Below, in pieces: positions 28,225 to 37,153 of a stretch of 64,000 nt of DNA. Each line of letters starts with the position of its first letter. The stretch's first letter is position 1. A model generated the notes under the pieces. The model was not told where the DNA came from and ran no database searches. It was given only the letters and a program-made list of their open reading frames with translations. Both the position numbers and the translations under genes were made by a program. Origin of the DNA: Salinisphaera sp052044135 (GTDB lineage: Bacteria > Pseudomonadota > Gammaproteobacteria > Nevskiales > Salinisphaeraceae); assembly GCF_052044135.1 (NCBI RefSeq), contig NZ_JBQDYF010000017.1:5977-69976 (forward strand). Direction: 5' to 3'.

Positions 28225-29631
28225 TCACCGGCTGCCCTTGCGGAACAGCACGACCTCGATCGTGTTGATCAGGATGAGCAGATCGAGAAACAGGCTGCGA
28301 TTCTTGACGTAATACAAATCGAGCTGCAGCTTGCCGTTGGCATCCTCATCCGAGGCGCCGTAGGGATATCCCAGCTGGGCCCACCCGGTCACCCCCGGTT
28401 TGACGCACTCGCGCACCCGGTAATAAGGCAGGATCGTGACCAGGTGCTGGACGAACTCCGGACGCTCTGGCCTGGGCCCCACCAGGCTCATGTGGCCAAA
28501 AAACACATTCCAGAGCTGCGGCAGCTCATCAATGCGTAACTTGCGGATGGTGTGGCCGACCCGTGTGATACGCGGATCGTCCTGCGCAGCCCACTGCGGC
28601 CCGGACATGGCCTCGGCGTCGACCCGCATGCTACGAAACTTGTAGATCGGAAATTCCCGGCCGTTGAGCCCGACTCGCGTCTGCCGAAAGAGCACCGGCG
28701 CGGTGAGACCGTCTTCGATCTTGATCGCGACCGCAGCCACGACCATGAACGGCCAGAGCACAACAAACAGCACGAGGGACGCCACCAGATCCAGCAACCG
28801 CTTGAGCACATGATCGACCGCTCCCTGGCGGAAGCCGCGCGAAAAGATGATCCAACTGGGCTGCAGAAGCTCGGTTTTCACTTTCCCGGTCTGGCGCTCG
28901 TAAAACGTGAGCATGTCGACGACGTTGATCCCCGAGACCCGGCATTCGATCAGCGCATCCGACGGAAAATTGTGGCGCCGATCATCCATGGCCACCACGA
29001 CTTCGTCGACATCGTGTTGGCGAGCGTACTCGGACAATGTTGTATCGACGTGGCACCGCAACGCATCCGACACCATGACGGGCTCACCCTCGATCACCAC
29101 ACAGCCCACCAATTTGAACAACGACTGGTCACTGCGGCGGCGCAGGAACGCCAACAACTCGGCGGCGTTGTTGCCGGCACCGTAGAATAAAACCCGCCAT
29201 GGAGAAGATTTTTGACCGACTGTCGCGTCGAAGACGAACTGCACAATCGCGATACCAACCAACGACAGCAAAAGTGCCAGGGCGAACACACCGCGACCGA
29301 GGTAAAGGCCGGGCAGGATGTAATAAACCACGATGGCGAACACCGCGCCGAAGGCGATAGCCACCAGAACACGAACAAACAAGGCCAGGTAGTTATTTTC
29401 CCGATGCGGTCGGTATACCCCCATCGCGCTCAGGCACAGCACGAGGATCACCGCATAGGCCATGGCCTTGAGCGTCATCATGGGATAGTCGGCAATCACC
29501 GGGGCGTCGGCCGTGATGTAGCGAATATTGACCGCAGCGAACACCGAACCGATCAGCAGCAGGAAATGCAGCAGGCCCAGCAACACGAACTTGACATGCA
29601 CATGGTGATTAAAGATACGCAGCGTATTCAT
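28225..29631 (-). CDS. EPS-initiating undecaprenyl-phosphate sugar phosphotransferase (EpsB/TIGR03013-type)
   Basis: 468 residues from ATG 29631. Four N-terminal membrane helices (about 12-125), a CoA-binding-like nucleotide domain (VLFYGAGNNAAELLAFL, VNVVDMLTFYERQTGK), a fifth membrane segment (LLDLVASLVLFVVLWPFMVVA), then the catalytic bacterial sugar transferase domain: KIEDGLTAPVLFRQTRVG, YKFRSMRVDAE, LRKLRIDELPQLWNVFFGH, MSLVGPRPERPEFV. This is the PNPT superfamily that transfers a sugar-1-phosphate from a UDP-sugar to undecaprenyl phosphate, the first step of repeat-unit assembly. The PEP-CTERM/EpsB subfamily is the standard initiator of XrtA-linked EPS. The exact sugar (Glc, Gal or GlcNAc type) is not determined. 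Confidence 0.94.
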   Translation of the reverse strand: MNTLRIFNHHVHVKFVLLGLLHFLLLIGSVFAAVNIRYITADAPVIADYPMMTLKAMAYAVILVLCLSAMGVYRPHRENNYLALFVRVLVAIAFGAVFAIVVYYILPGLYLGRGVFALALLLSLVGIAIVQFVFDATVGQKSSPWRVLFYGAGNNAAELLAFLRRRSDQSLFKLVGCVVIEGEPVMVSDALRCHVDTTLSEYARQHDVDEVVVAMDDRRHNFPSDALIECRVSGINVVDMLTFYERQTGKVKTELLQPSWIIFSRGFRQGAVDHVLKRLLDLVASLVLFVVLWPFMVVAAVAIKIEDGLTAPVLFRQTRVGLNGREFPIYKFRSMRVDAEAMSGPQWAAQDDPRITRVGHTIRKLRIDELPQLWNVFFGHMSLVGPRPERPEFVQHLVTILPYYRVRECVKPGVTGWAQLGYPYGASDEDANGKLQLDLYYVKNRSLFLDLLILINTIEVVLFRKGSR

Positions 29632-30239
29632 GACTCCCCAAGCATTGAAGGCGCCCCTCTCCTTCGACCGCGTCACGCTCGTTGAAAGCGTCTCTACCGA
29701 GCCGCCAGGCGTTGCGTCACACCTGACCGCCCATGAATCGACCGCCGCGCACAGGCCTCGCACGCCCCACGATCGAAGACTTCAACAAAGTCGATACTAC
29801 CGCAATCGGCATGCGGCGGTGATGGCACGTTAATTATTTCGACGGTTCCGCCCGGAATCCATCCAGTGGGGCTCGCGGGCGCACGGCACTCACTGCCGCG
29901 GCACCGCGAGCCGCGCACCGCCTCGCGCAAAAACAACTCAACCCAAAATCAAAACCTTACAAGAAGCACGCCGCGCGCTGGCGCCCATCGGCTCGTACGC
30001 ACGACTCGCAACCACTTCGGCCCACCGATCAGAAAAGCCAAATCATCTTTATAAATTAAACACTTGCCGACACGTCCCAAATGACAGTTTTTGCGACACC
30101 CGTTTCACGCTCGCGACGAAGCGCCCCGCATGCATAGTAGTGCAACAAAAAGCCCCCGGCACCGTCAGGCATCGGGGGCTCACACCATCGCCACTGCCGC
30201 ACGCGCCATCGCGATCCGATGACGGCGCCCGGCCAGACG
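29632..30239. other. Intergenic region upstream of the EPS-initiator operon
   Basis: 608 bp with no credible gene; short frames on both strands lack codon bias and homologous motifs. It contains a terminator (30144-30180) for the small PEP-CTERM gene and an AT-rich stretch (about 29935-30060, including ATAAATTAAA) unlike its GC-rich surroundings, so it should hold the promoter for the EPS initiator-prsK-prsR unit. No convincing sigma-70 or sigma-54 pair could be assigned. Confidence 0.6.
30144..30180 (-). terminator. Intrinsic terminator of the small PEP-CTERM gene
   Basis: On the minus strand, AGCCCCCG and CGGGGGCT arms surround a short loop and are followed by TTTTTGTTG. It sits 60 bp after the stop at 30240, a strong factor-independent terminator. 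Confidence 0.85.
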
Positions 30240-30560
30240 TCAGTCGCCGGCAGCGCGGGACCGCCGCCGACGCGAGGCAACGCCTACTCCAATCATGGCA
30301 ACACCCAGGCCAAACATGCCCCAGGTCGCCGGCTCGGGCACATCACGGCGTTCGCGATAGCCCATGATTTCGCCGTGCCGGAACACATCCGGCCTGTAGT
30401 AAGTGGACCCATGAGACAATAAATACCCAGCTCCGTCGGGCGCAGAATCACCCGGCGACGTTGCCAATGCCATGGGCGCCGCACCCAGGCACAAGGCAAC
30501 AATCGCGGCACGCACCATAAATTGAGTACGGCGAGATTTGCTAGTCATCATGTTTCTCAT
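30240..30560 (-). CDS. Very small PEP-CTERM sorting-domain protein
   Basis: 106 residues. ATG 30560 is preferred because GGAG lies 9 nt upstream. A Sec signal peptide (residues 1-33, ending APMALA) is followed by only about 41 residues of mature sequence (GDSAPDGAGYLLSHGSTYYR...). The PEP-CTERM signal is VPEPATWGMFGLGVAMIG with tail RRRRSR: PEP at 75-77, hydrophobic segment to about 95, then a basic tail. It is the likely substrate of the exosortase at 10466. The mature part has no recognisable domain; it is rich in Tyr, Gly and Ser. The gene has an extended -10 (TGTTATACT) near 30604 and a strong terminator, and lies between wecB and the EPS initiator. Confidence 0.85.
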   Translation of the reverse strand: MRNMMTSKSRRTQFMVRAAIVALCLGAAPMALATSPGDSAPDGAGYLLSHGSTYYRPDVFRHGEIMGYRERRDVPEPATWGMFGLGVAMIGVGVASRRRRSRAAGD

Positions 30561-30603
30561 CGAAAAAACTCCAGTCCGCACACAGGCGCTTTGTTACGGC
30601 GCC

Positions 30604-30612
30604 AGTATAACA
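30604..30612 (-). promoter_or_regulatory. Candidate extended -10 promoter element
   Basis: On the minus strand the sequence reads TGTTATACT, an extended -10 (TGnTATAAT-like), about 35 nt before a start at 30560. No good -35 is present, as allowed for extended -10 promoters. This is a pattern match only. Confidence 0.4.
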
Positions 30613-30707
30613 AGTTTTTCCGCGCGCCCAGCGCTGCATTCAACGCCGGGCCGCACCTCCGAACAGCAGGCCTCGGGCGTGTCTGCTTTTCCGACGCCGA
30701 TGCCCTC

Positions 30708-31808
30708 TCACGCATGTCGCTTCAGGCTATCCACGATTCGCTCGGCCGCATGTCCATCCCACAATGGGAGCGATACACGGGGCCGATCGCCGCTCATTCG
30801 CATCGCGCCCCGCACTGCGTCGAACAGTTCCTCGCCGCACACGAGACGATTGGTGCCCTCGCTTAGCGTTATCGGGCGCTCCGTGGTATCCCGAAGCGTC
30901 AAGCACGGGATGCCGAGGTACGTGGTTTCTTCCTGCATCCCCCCCGAATCGGTAATCGCGAGCGCAGCCCTCAGAAGCAGATTCATGAAACGCACGTACC
31001 CCTGCGGCTCGATCAGCGAGATCCCGGCGCATGCGTCCAGCCGCCGCCAGAGACCATTTTCGACGAGCCGACTCCGGGTACGTGGGTGCACCGGGAAAAC
31101 GAGCGGCAAGTCAGCACTTATGCGAATGAGGCGATCAACCAGCGTCGCAAGCGTCGCGGGATCATCGACATTCGACGGACGATGCAACGTGACGACCGCG
31201 TAATTGCCGGCAGCGAGCCCCAACTCATCGCAAGTTCGATCTGCCTCGATACGCGAGCGCATCAACTCGAACGTGTCGATCATCACGTTGCCCACGAATT
31301 CAACACGTTCTCCGGGAATACCCTCCAACCGAAGATTCTCGTTCGCGTCGGCCGAGGGCGTCCACAGCAAATCTGCGACCGCATCCGTCAAGATCCTATT
31401 GATCTCTTCCGGCATGCTGCGATCGCCGCTGCGAAGCCCTGCCTCGACGTGGCCGACGCGAACCCCGATTTTGGTGGCGGCAAGAGAGCACGCGAGTGTG
31501 GCATTGACGTCGCCCACCACGATGACCCAATCGGGCCGATGTTCAAGGCAAACGCTTTCGTATGCCATGAGCGTGCGCCCGGTCTGCTCGGCATGCGTGC
31601 CGCTGCCGATGCCAAGATGGACATCCGGCTCGGGCAGCATGAAGTCCGCAAAAAAGGCAGCCGACATATTGTCGTCGTAATGCTGCCCTGTATGTATTAG
31701 CCGAGTGCTACACCAGGACTCACGTGATAACGCGTTAAAAAGCGGCGCCATTTTTATGAAATTCGGCCGCGCGGCGGCGACCAGATCTATACCGAGCTTT
31801 GCGACCAT
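30708..31808 (-). CDS. wecB: UDP-N-acetylglucosamine 2-epimerase (non-hydrolysing)
   Basis: 366 residues from ATG 31808. The protein opens with GIDLVAAARPNFIKMAPLF, the conserved first motif of the WecB family, then HTGQHYDDNMS, GDVNATLACSLAA, HVEAGLRSGDRSMPEEINR, VTLHRPSNVDD, and SGGMQEETTYLGIPCLTLRDTTERP. All are active-site signatures of the GT-B-like epimerase that converts UDP-GlcNAc to UDP-ManNAc. A TTG seven codons upstream (31829) is an alternative. It supplies UDP-ManNAc, or the derived ManNAcA, for EPS or surface polysaccharide. It lies between the small PEP-CTERM gene and the large lipoprotein gene. Enzyme identity is secure; pathway use is inferred. Confidence 0.92.
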   Translation of the reverse strand: MVAKLGIDLVAAARPNFIKMAPLFNALSRESWCSTRLIHTGQHYDDNMSAAFFADFMLPEPDVHLGIGSGTHAEQTGRTLMAYESVCLEHRPDWVIVVGDVNATLACSLAATKIGVRVGHVEAGLRSGDRSMPEEINRILTDAVADLLWTPSADANENLRLEGIPGERVEFVGNVMIDTFELMRSRIEADRTCDELGLAAGNYAVVTLHRPSNVDDPATLATLVDRLIRISADLPLVFPVHPRTRSRLVENGLWRRLDACAGISLIEPQGYVRFMNLLLRAALAITDSGGMQEETTYLGIPCLTLRDTTERPITLSEGTNRLVCGEELFDAVRGAMRMSGDRPRVSLPLWDGHAAERIVDSLKRHA

Positions 31809-31935
31809 GCCTCCCCGCGCTGAATGCAATCAACGATAGAACAAACGGCACACAGTGTACCCTGCCACCATTATCGAGCGGGCGGCACACCAGAGGCGAG
31901 GATCCGGACGGTGGCCGGCCGGATCGCGTCGTTCT

Positions 31936-34167
31936 TCAGCGTGGCACGACCGCGAAATTCGCATAGTTCGAATAATCCGGCTTGACCGAACGATTAGAAA
32001 AAACGGTCCACGCGTCAGCCGACTTAGCGATACTACTGTTAGCAGCGGCAGCGAGCGCGATCTGTAAATTTGACGGAAACCCCGTCGGCGAACTCGAATA
32101 GCCGTCCATCTCCCCGATCTTGTATGTGTGGGTCGACGAACTCATAGCATTGACCATTTGCTGGGAGTTGCATTGCAATCCTGCCAAGGTCGGATAAGTC
32201 GCCTTGTAAACTTCAGACAGGCTCGAGTACTCCGGCGATCCGGATGAATCTCTGACCTGGAACTTATAACCAGAGGCTTCGAGCCAACAAAATCCACCGG
32301 TTGAGCCGTTCGTAGCCGAGGTCATCAACCCGACCTGGAACTGCGCCATCCACTTTAACAGCGCCTGCGCCTGCGGCACGCCCTGCGCGGCAGCATGGCC
32401 CACCGCCCAGGTGAAAAAATCCTGCTGCCAAGGCGCGATACCGACGTTCGACTGCCCATTAAGCGGATAAATAATCGCCCCGCCCCCGTCTAGCACATGC
32501 AACGGGTGAGCAGACGACTGGTTGACATACGTATTGATGTAATCGCTAACGATGTAATTAATCTGATCGGTGTAATACTTCTTCAGCGGGTCCCCGTCCG
32601 GCGTGGCGAATGCCGCATCGGAAATACTACGCAGCGTCCAGGCCTGACCACGAACCTGCGGATTGGCGACGATGAGCCGCCCTTTCGCGTAGCCGCGATA
32701 TCCCGGATTGGTCCAGAGCTCGTCGTAACTCGCTTCGAACTGCATTTCTTCGAGGTAATAGAAGTCGCCGGTCACGAGATACGATACGTAGCCGATCGAC
32801 GGCTGGTGAGCAATGTTGAACACATAGGGGTTAGCGCAGGTGCCACCACATGCGGGCAATAGGTCCTTCTGGTACTGCCCGCCAGCGGTCCGCGCATAAT
32901 TCAGGGCGGCGATCGTTACGTACGGGTGATTTGTAATAGTGAGAGGCCTCCCGGTGGCATCATCGCGATAATGAAACCCATAGCTACCTGCCGCATCGTC
33001 ATTCGCCAGCATCCAATTAAAGGCTCGACGATCACCTGAGACAACGAAAGCGCTCGTCCAGCGCGGCAACGGCCCGATAGCGGGCTGCGCCCCCGTCGTC
33101 CCCATATAAGGCGTTTGGTCCGCGTGGGTCATGGGCGCGGCACTTTGCGTAACACTATTAAGGAAACTGCTGGTAGGCGTAACGGCCGCGTATTTCGATA
33201 TCGCGCCGGACTTCTGTAAATAAGCCACATCCGGTTTCACATACATCGACGGATTACCCTGGCTCCATAACACGTGGTGCCAGCGCGCCTGTGTGTAATG
33301 CGTGATGCCAGTGGCGGAATAATTCGAACTACCGACGTTAAGCACGGCGTCGTACGTCTCGTTCGAGGGCGACACATTGTAGGCTTGGTCATTTTCAATG
33401 ACCGAGTCGACACGAACGTTACCGATGCTCCCGTCAGCGGCCCGATACGCCCGCACGTTGAAGAAAACACGCAGCCGAGGCGCCGTGGCGTTGCCGCTGG
33501 TCAATGTGGCCGGCACAATCCACTCGCTTGCGAGGCCGCCCGCCAACCAGCGCTTGCAGCTTCGCTGCCCCCACGCGGGGCAGGTTCCGCTCTGGGCGAT
33601 CTGCTCAAGTGCGTTGCGCGCATTCGCCGTATAGGTCGTACCGCCGAGCGTGATCCGGACGTTTGCCGTGAAGTTGGTGCCCAGCAGATCACCAAGCGAC
33701 ACAGTACCCAGCCCCAGGCCCGCGTTGTGGGCCACCGCATACAACTGCAGCGTGGTCGCCTTGCCGCTGGCCGGCGCCGGAAGTTGCACCGTGACAACAC
33801 TGTGTCGAACAGACCCGTCTGCCCAAGTCGCCTTGCGATCCACCTGGGTCGGTAGCATCTTGCCGTTGACGGCGGCCACCACATGCTGACTGGCGCCCAC
33901 GTCACCTTTCGCGAACACCTGGCCAAAGGTCACGTCCACGGTACTGGCAGAGTTGCCACTGCCGTAATTCTGCACACTGACATCCGTGATATGACGCGCC
34001 GCGCCGCTGGGCAGGCTGGATGAACTGCTCGACAGGCTTCCCGAGTTGCCTCCGCCCGCCGGCTGACTGCTCGTGCTGCCCCCGCTGCCGCCAGAGCCTC
34101 CGCCGCAGCCCACCAGGACAGCCGCTACAGTGACGCAAATGAACATGATTGTCAGGCGATTGGCCAT
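31936..34167 (-). CDS. Large secreted lipoprotein with RIFT-barrel-like N-domain, possible polysaccharide lyase
   Basis: 743 residues from ATG 34167 with AGAGG 10 nt before it. Signal peptide with lipobox VLVGC (Cys21), then a Gly/Ser-rich linker to about residue 60. Residues 60-160 contain VDVTFGQVFAKGDVGA, VNGKMLPTQVDRKATWADGSVRH and VTVQLPAP, the opening pattern of the PcRGLX/YetA-like RIFT barrel seen in exo-rhamnogalacturonan-lyase-type proteins. The central and C-terminal parts (about 330-740) are rich in Trp/Tyr and helical hairpin motifs (FNIAHQPSIGYVSYLVTGDFYYLEEMQF, QDFFTWAVGHAAAQG, LLKWMAQFQVGLMTS), as in toroid lyases. Surface lipoprotein plus lyase-like architecture beside EPS genes suggests polymer degradation or remodelling; function is not proven. 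The GC content appears lower than flanking genes. Confidence 0.72.
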   Translation of the reverse strand: MANRLTIMFICVTVAAVLVGCGGGSGGSGGSTSSQPAGGGNSGSLSSSSSSLPSGAARHITDVSVQNYGSGNSASTVDVTFGQVFAKGDVGASQHVVAAVNGKMLPTQVDRKATWADGSVRHSVVTVQLPAPASGKATTLQLYAVAHNAGLGLGTVSLGDLLGTNFTANVRITLGGTTYTANARNALEQIAQSGTCPAWGQRSCKRWLAGGLASEWIVPATLTSGNATAPRLRVFFNVRAYRAADGSIGNVRVDSVIENDQAYNVSPSNETYDAVLNVGSSNYSATGITHYTQARWHHVLWSQGNPSMYVKPDVAYLQKSGAISKYAAVTPTSSFLNSVTQSAAPMTHADQTPYMGTTGAQPAIGPLPRWTSAFVVSGDRRAFNWMLANDDAAGSYGFHYRDDATGRPLTITNHPYVTIAALNYARTAGGQYQKDLLPACGGTCANPYVFNIAHQPSIGYVSYLVTGDFYYLEEMQFEASYDELWTNPGYRGYAKGRLIVANPQVRGQAWTLRSISDAAFATPDGDPLKKYYTDQINYIVSDYINTYVNQSSAHPLHVLDGGGAIIYPLNGQSNVGIAPWQQDFFTWAVGHAAAQGVPQAQALLKWMAQFQVGLMTSATNGSTGGFCWLEASGYKFQVRDSSGSPEYSSLSEVYKATYPTLAGLQCNSQQMVNAMSSSTHTYKIGEMDGYSSSPTGFPSNLQIALAAAANSSIAKSADAWTVFSNRSVKPDYSNYANFAVVPR

Positions 34168-35179
34168 AGAAACCGGACCTCTAAAGAGGATTCCGTCGCC
34201 AGTGCGAACCCCACGGCACACTGCGGAATCTTGAATCATCAAAATTCGCTGCCTGCATTCGTCCAGCGGCAGCCCAGCCGTCCTGGCACGTCTGAGCGTG
34301 CTTTAGATCCGTGGCTTTGCGTCACCGTCTTTCGACGGCTTTGCCTTTATCCCGGAAACGAGCCAAACAATGTATTGCCGCACAACCCATGCACAACGCA
34401 GCCAGGCCGGACCGCCTGAGCCCGAGCGGCTCTCGCGGCGCCGTTGGCGCGTCCTGCCGGGATAGCAACCCGCATACGACTCTGCCTGCCGTTCTTCAGG
34501 CTCCGTGAAAACCCGGACGTACTTTCCCCAGGTCGGCGAACAGTACGCAAGCGGAATGTGCAAGTCCACTATTATGAATTCATGAAAACACGTCGAGAAC
34601 GCGGTGCGCGCCGCGCAGCGCTACGGTCTCCGGGCGATCCTCAAATGGCGGCGGCTAATCCCGCCACTCCGGTCTCGCCCGGTTTGCAAGACATGACAAG
34701 CCGTTATCGTGTCTTGTTTGCCCAATTGGTTAACACACGCGTGCGGCGTCTCGGCGGGCCCGCTTCGGCACGGTCCTGGACCCTGGCAATACGAAGGTCG
34801 AGGATTACACGATCGTCAGAAAGTCGATAGTCGCGCGCGATGCGAGGTTGCGGGCCGGGCGGTGAACAAGGCCCGAGGTGCCCCTTCGCGTGGCGCCCTG
34901 CATCGATGGCCCGGGCGCACCGTCCGGCGTTGCCGGGTATGCCCGCGGAATAATCCCGATCGGCGCCGTTCTCCCGGATTGGGTACGGCGACGGGCACTG
35001 ATAGCGCCCATGAAAACGCCGAATGACGGCCGTGGAAATGGCTGGCGTGGCAGGCTACGTGCCATGGACAGATGGAAATCGGCTCGCCCTACCGCCACGC
35101 ACGAATGAACGATCCAGGCATCTCTGCCTGGATCGGCCAGGACCTCTGGCGGCCCTGGCCCGATCGAATCCCCCTGGAA
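34168..35179. other. Intergenic desert between lipoprotein and putP
   Basis: About 1.0 kb. Open frames exist on both strands, for example 34444-34830 plus, but their translations are Arg/Pro/Ala-rich shadows with no motifs or ribosome site. It contains the upstream region of the lipoprotein gene and a putP terminator-like palindrome at 35111-35134. I see no gene; degraded sequence or an unrecognised RNA is possible. Confidence 0.55.
35111..35134 (-). terminator. Palindromic terminator-like hairpin after putP
   Basis: GATCCAGGCA and TGCCTGGATC form a perfect 10 bp stem with loop TCTC, 45 bp downstream of the putP stop. The following minus-strand bases (GTTCATTCGTG) are only partly T-rich, so termination strength is uncertain. 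Confidence 0.5.
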
Positions 35180-36673
35180 TCAGCTCGCCTCGAGCGCTCG
35201 ATATTCCCCGTGCGTCTCGGTCAACAGACTGACCACGACGATTGCGATCCACGCCACGATGAAGCCCGGAATGATTTCATAGACCCCCGGTCCGCCAAGG
35301 AAGCTGCCGTCCCAGCCCATCGATATCCAGAAGATCACGGTTACCGCGCCGGCCACCAGGCCCGCGACCGCGCCGCTTCCCGACATCCGTCGCCACGTGA
35401 GCGAGAGAATCATCAACGGCCCGAATGCGGCGCCGAAGCCCGCCCAGGCGTGGCTGACGAGCCCGAGAACCTGCGAATTCGGGTTACGCGCAATGAATGC
35501 CGCGACGACACCCACCAGCAGCACGCTGAGCCGCCCGATGAGCACGCTTTCGCGCTCGCTGGCCTCCTTGCGCAGAAACAGCCGATAAAAGTCCTCGGTA
35601 AGCGAAGAGGACGACACCAGCAACTGGCTGGAGATCGTGCTCATGATCGCCGCCAGCAGCGCCGCATACAGGAAACCCGTGATCAGCGGATTGAACAGCA
35701 GGCGCGCCAGGATGATGAAGATGGTCTCCGGGTCGTTCACGGTTAACCCATTACGCATGGCGTACGCGCGGCCGAATATACCCAGGCTGATGGCACCGGC
35801 CAGCGAGATGAACATCCAGGTCATGCCGATGTTGCGCGCCTTGGGCACTTCGGCCACCGACCGGACCGCCATGAAGCGCACGATGATGTGCGGCTGACCG
35901 AAATAGCCCAAACCCCACGTCACCGCCGAGAAGAACCCGATGATCGTCAGCCCGTGCGTCCAGGAAAGGAAATTCGGCCCGGCCCCCGCCAGCGTTTGCG
36001 ACGCCTGGGCGTAACCGCCACCACCGCTACCGAACAGCACGACGATAGGCATCAACACCAGAGCCACCATCATGATGCAGCCCTGGACGAAATCGGTAAG
36101 ACTCACGGCCAGAAAGCCGCCGACCACGGTATAGGTCAGCACGATGATCAAGGTCAGCCAGACGCCGACATCGTATTCGCTGAGCGAGCCGATATGGATA
36201 AGCCCGCCGAATGCACTGGTGAACAGCTTGCCACCTGCGACCAACCCCGAGGCCGTGTACACCGCGAAAAACACGACGATGATGATCGCCGACACCGTGC
36301 GTAGCGCCATCGCTTTGCTTGGAAAGCGGTTCGCCAAAAACTCAGGGATAGTCAAGCTGTTATCGTACCGTTCTGTCTGCTCGCGCAGACGCGGCGCCAC
36401 CACGATCCAGTTGACGAACGCGCCGACGAACAGGCCGATGCCGATCCATGCCTGAACCAGGCCCGCCACATAAAGCGCGCCGGGCAGCCCCAGAAGCAGC
36501 CATCCACTCATGTCCGATGCGCCGGCGGACAGCGCGGCCACCGCCGGACTGAGATTTCGCCCGCCGAGCATGTAACCTTCGGACGAATCCGTTGCTTTCC
36601 GCCAGGCATAGAACCCTATGCCCAGCATCAAGAGAAAATAAAGGATCAAGCTGATCCATACACCAATTGCCAT
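35180..36673 (-). CDS. putP: Sodium/proline symporter
   Basis: 497 residues from ATG 36673, preceded by GGGGG; E. coli PutP has 502. Thirteen transmembrane helices are expected for this SSS-family protein and the hydrophobicity pattern fits. Typical motifs are visible: SLILYFLLMLGIGFYAWRK, GGRNLSPAVAALSAGASDMSGWLLLGLPG (sodium/substrate region of helix 2), IPEFLANRF, YTVVGGFLAVSLTDF, WGLGYFGQPHIIVRFMA, and ISSQLLVSSSSLTEDFY. It imports proline with sodium, for nutrition or osmoprotection, which would suit a halophile. A GTG 31 codons upstream (36766) would add a non-membrane extension and is rejected. It is monocistronic, with a TTGCAC dyad upstream and a hairpin downstream. Confidence 0.95.
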   Translation of the reverse strand: MAIGVWISLILYFLLMLGIGFYAWRKATDSSEGYMLGGRNLSPAVAALSAGASDMSGWLLLGLPGALYVAGLVQAWIGIGLFVGAFVNWIVVAPRLREQTERYDNSLTIPEFLANRFPSKAMALRTVSAIIIVVFFAVYTASGLVAGGKLFTSAFGGLIHIGSLSEYDVGVWLTLIIVLTYTVVGGFLAVSLTDFVQGCIMMVALVLMPIVVLFGSGGGGYAQASQTLAGAGPNFLSWTHGLTIIGFFSAVTWGLGYFGQPHIIVRFMAVRSVAEVPKARNIGMTWMFISLAGAISLGIFGRAYAMRNGLTVNDPETIFIILARLLFNPLITGFLYAALLAAIMSTISSQLLVSSSSLTEDFYRLFLRKEASERESVLIGRLSVLLVGVVAAFIARNPNSQVLGLVSHAWAGFGAAFGPLMILSLTWRRMSGSGAVAGLVAGAVTVIFWISMGWDGSFLGGPGVYEIIPGFIVAWIAIVVVSLLTETHGEYRALEAS

Positions 36674-36723
36674 GATGCCCCCGTGTTCGGATCGAGTAAT
36701 TAGCCTTACAACTTTACCGGTAA

Positions 36724-36744
36724 TTGCACGAATGACCAGTGCAA
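36724..36744 (-). promoter_or_regulatory. Operator-like dyad upstream of putP
   Basis: TTGCAC (36724-36729) and GTGCAA (36739-36744) form a 6 bp inverted repeat with 9 bp spacing, 51 to 71 bp before the putP start. This resembles a homodimer operator; the regulator is unknown. Confidence 0.35.
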
Positions 36745-37068
36745 CAATAGGTTGACGATCCGCCACCAGGCTTGTCGCCGTTCGCGCAAACGCCTCGGGC
36801 CGCGGTTTTCGGTTTACACGCCGGCCCGCCTTCGACCTTAGTCGCGCATGCGACCCAACCGGCCCAGCGTCCCTTCAATCGCGCACGACACGATACGGGT
36901 TTCGGTCCACGCTTGCATGCCGCTTCGGGTCAACGTCTGGCGGATAAGGGGGAGCCGCGCGATTCCACGTCGACCGAGGTGACTTGGCATGCAGCCGCTG
37001 GTGGTCGGGCAGGCCGTGACGACAGACCGTAGCGGCCCGGCCGCATGTGAACCGCATCGAACGAACCT

Positions 37069-37097
37069 TAAAAAAACGGCCCGCCGAGGCGGGCCGT
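37069..37097 (-). terminator. Intrinsic terminator after the 257-residue PEP-CTERM gene
   Basis: ACGGCCCGCC (37076-37085) pairs with GGCGGGCCGT (37088-37097). On the minus strand the stem is followed by a run of T (plus-strand A 37069-37076). It sits 57 bp after the stop. Confidence 0.88.
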
Positions 37098-37153
37098 TGT
37101 CCGGGATTACTACGAGGCCGGCCAGGCCGGCGCTGTCATCATCACAAGGACAT

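Larger units (their letters stand above)
36674..37153. other. Intergenic region between putP and the second PEP-CTERM gene
   Basis: 480 bp. It holds the putP promoter region (dyad 36724-36744), and the terminator of the downstream PEP-CTERM gene (37069-37097). No gene is supported; short frames lack ribosome sites and motifs. Confidence 0.55.

Noticed and set aside
29641..29656. GG-N10-GC sigma-54-like match upstream of the EPS initiator
   Set aside because: Only 8 of 12 consensus bases match and the transcript would begin at the start codon, so it cannot be a promoter.
34366..34382. CGGCAATACATTGTTT, sigma-54-like on the minus strand
   Set aside because: The spacing is one base short and the -12 GC is GT, a nearly invariant position.
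34582..34830. Possible small plus-strand gene starting at ATG 34582
   Set aside because: No ribosome site, Arg/Ser-rich translation, no motif, and no terminator.
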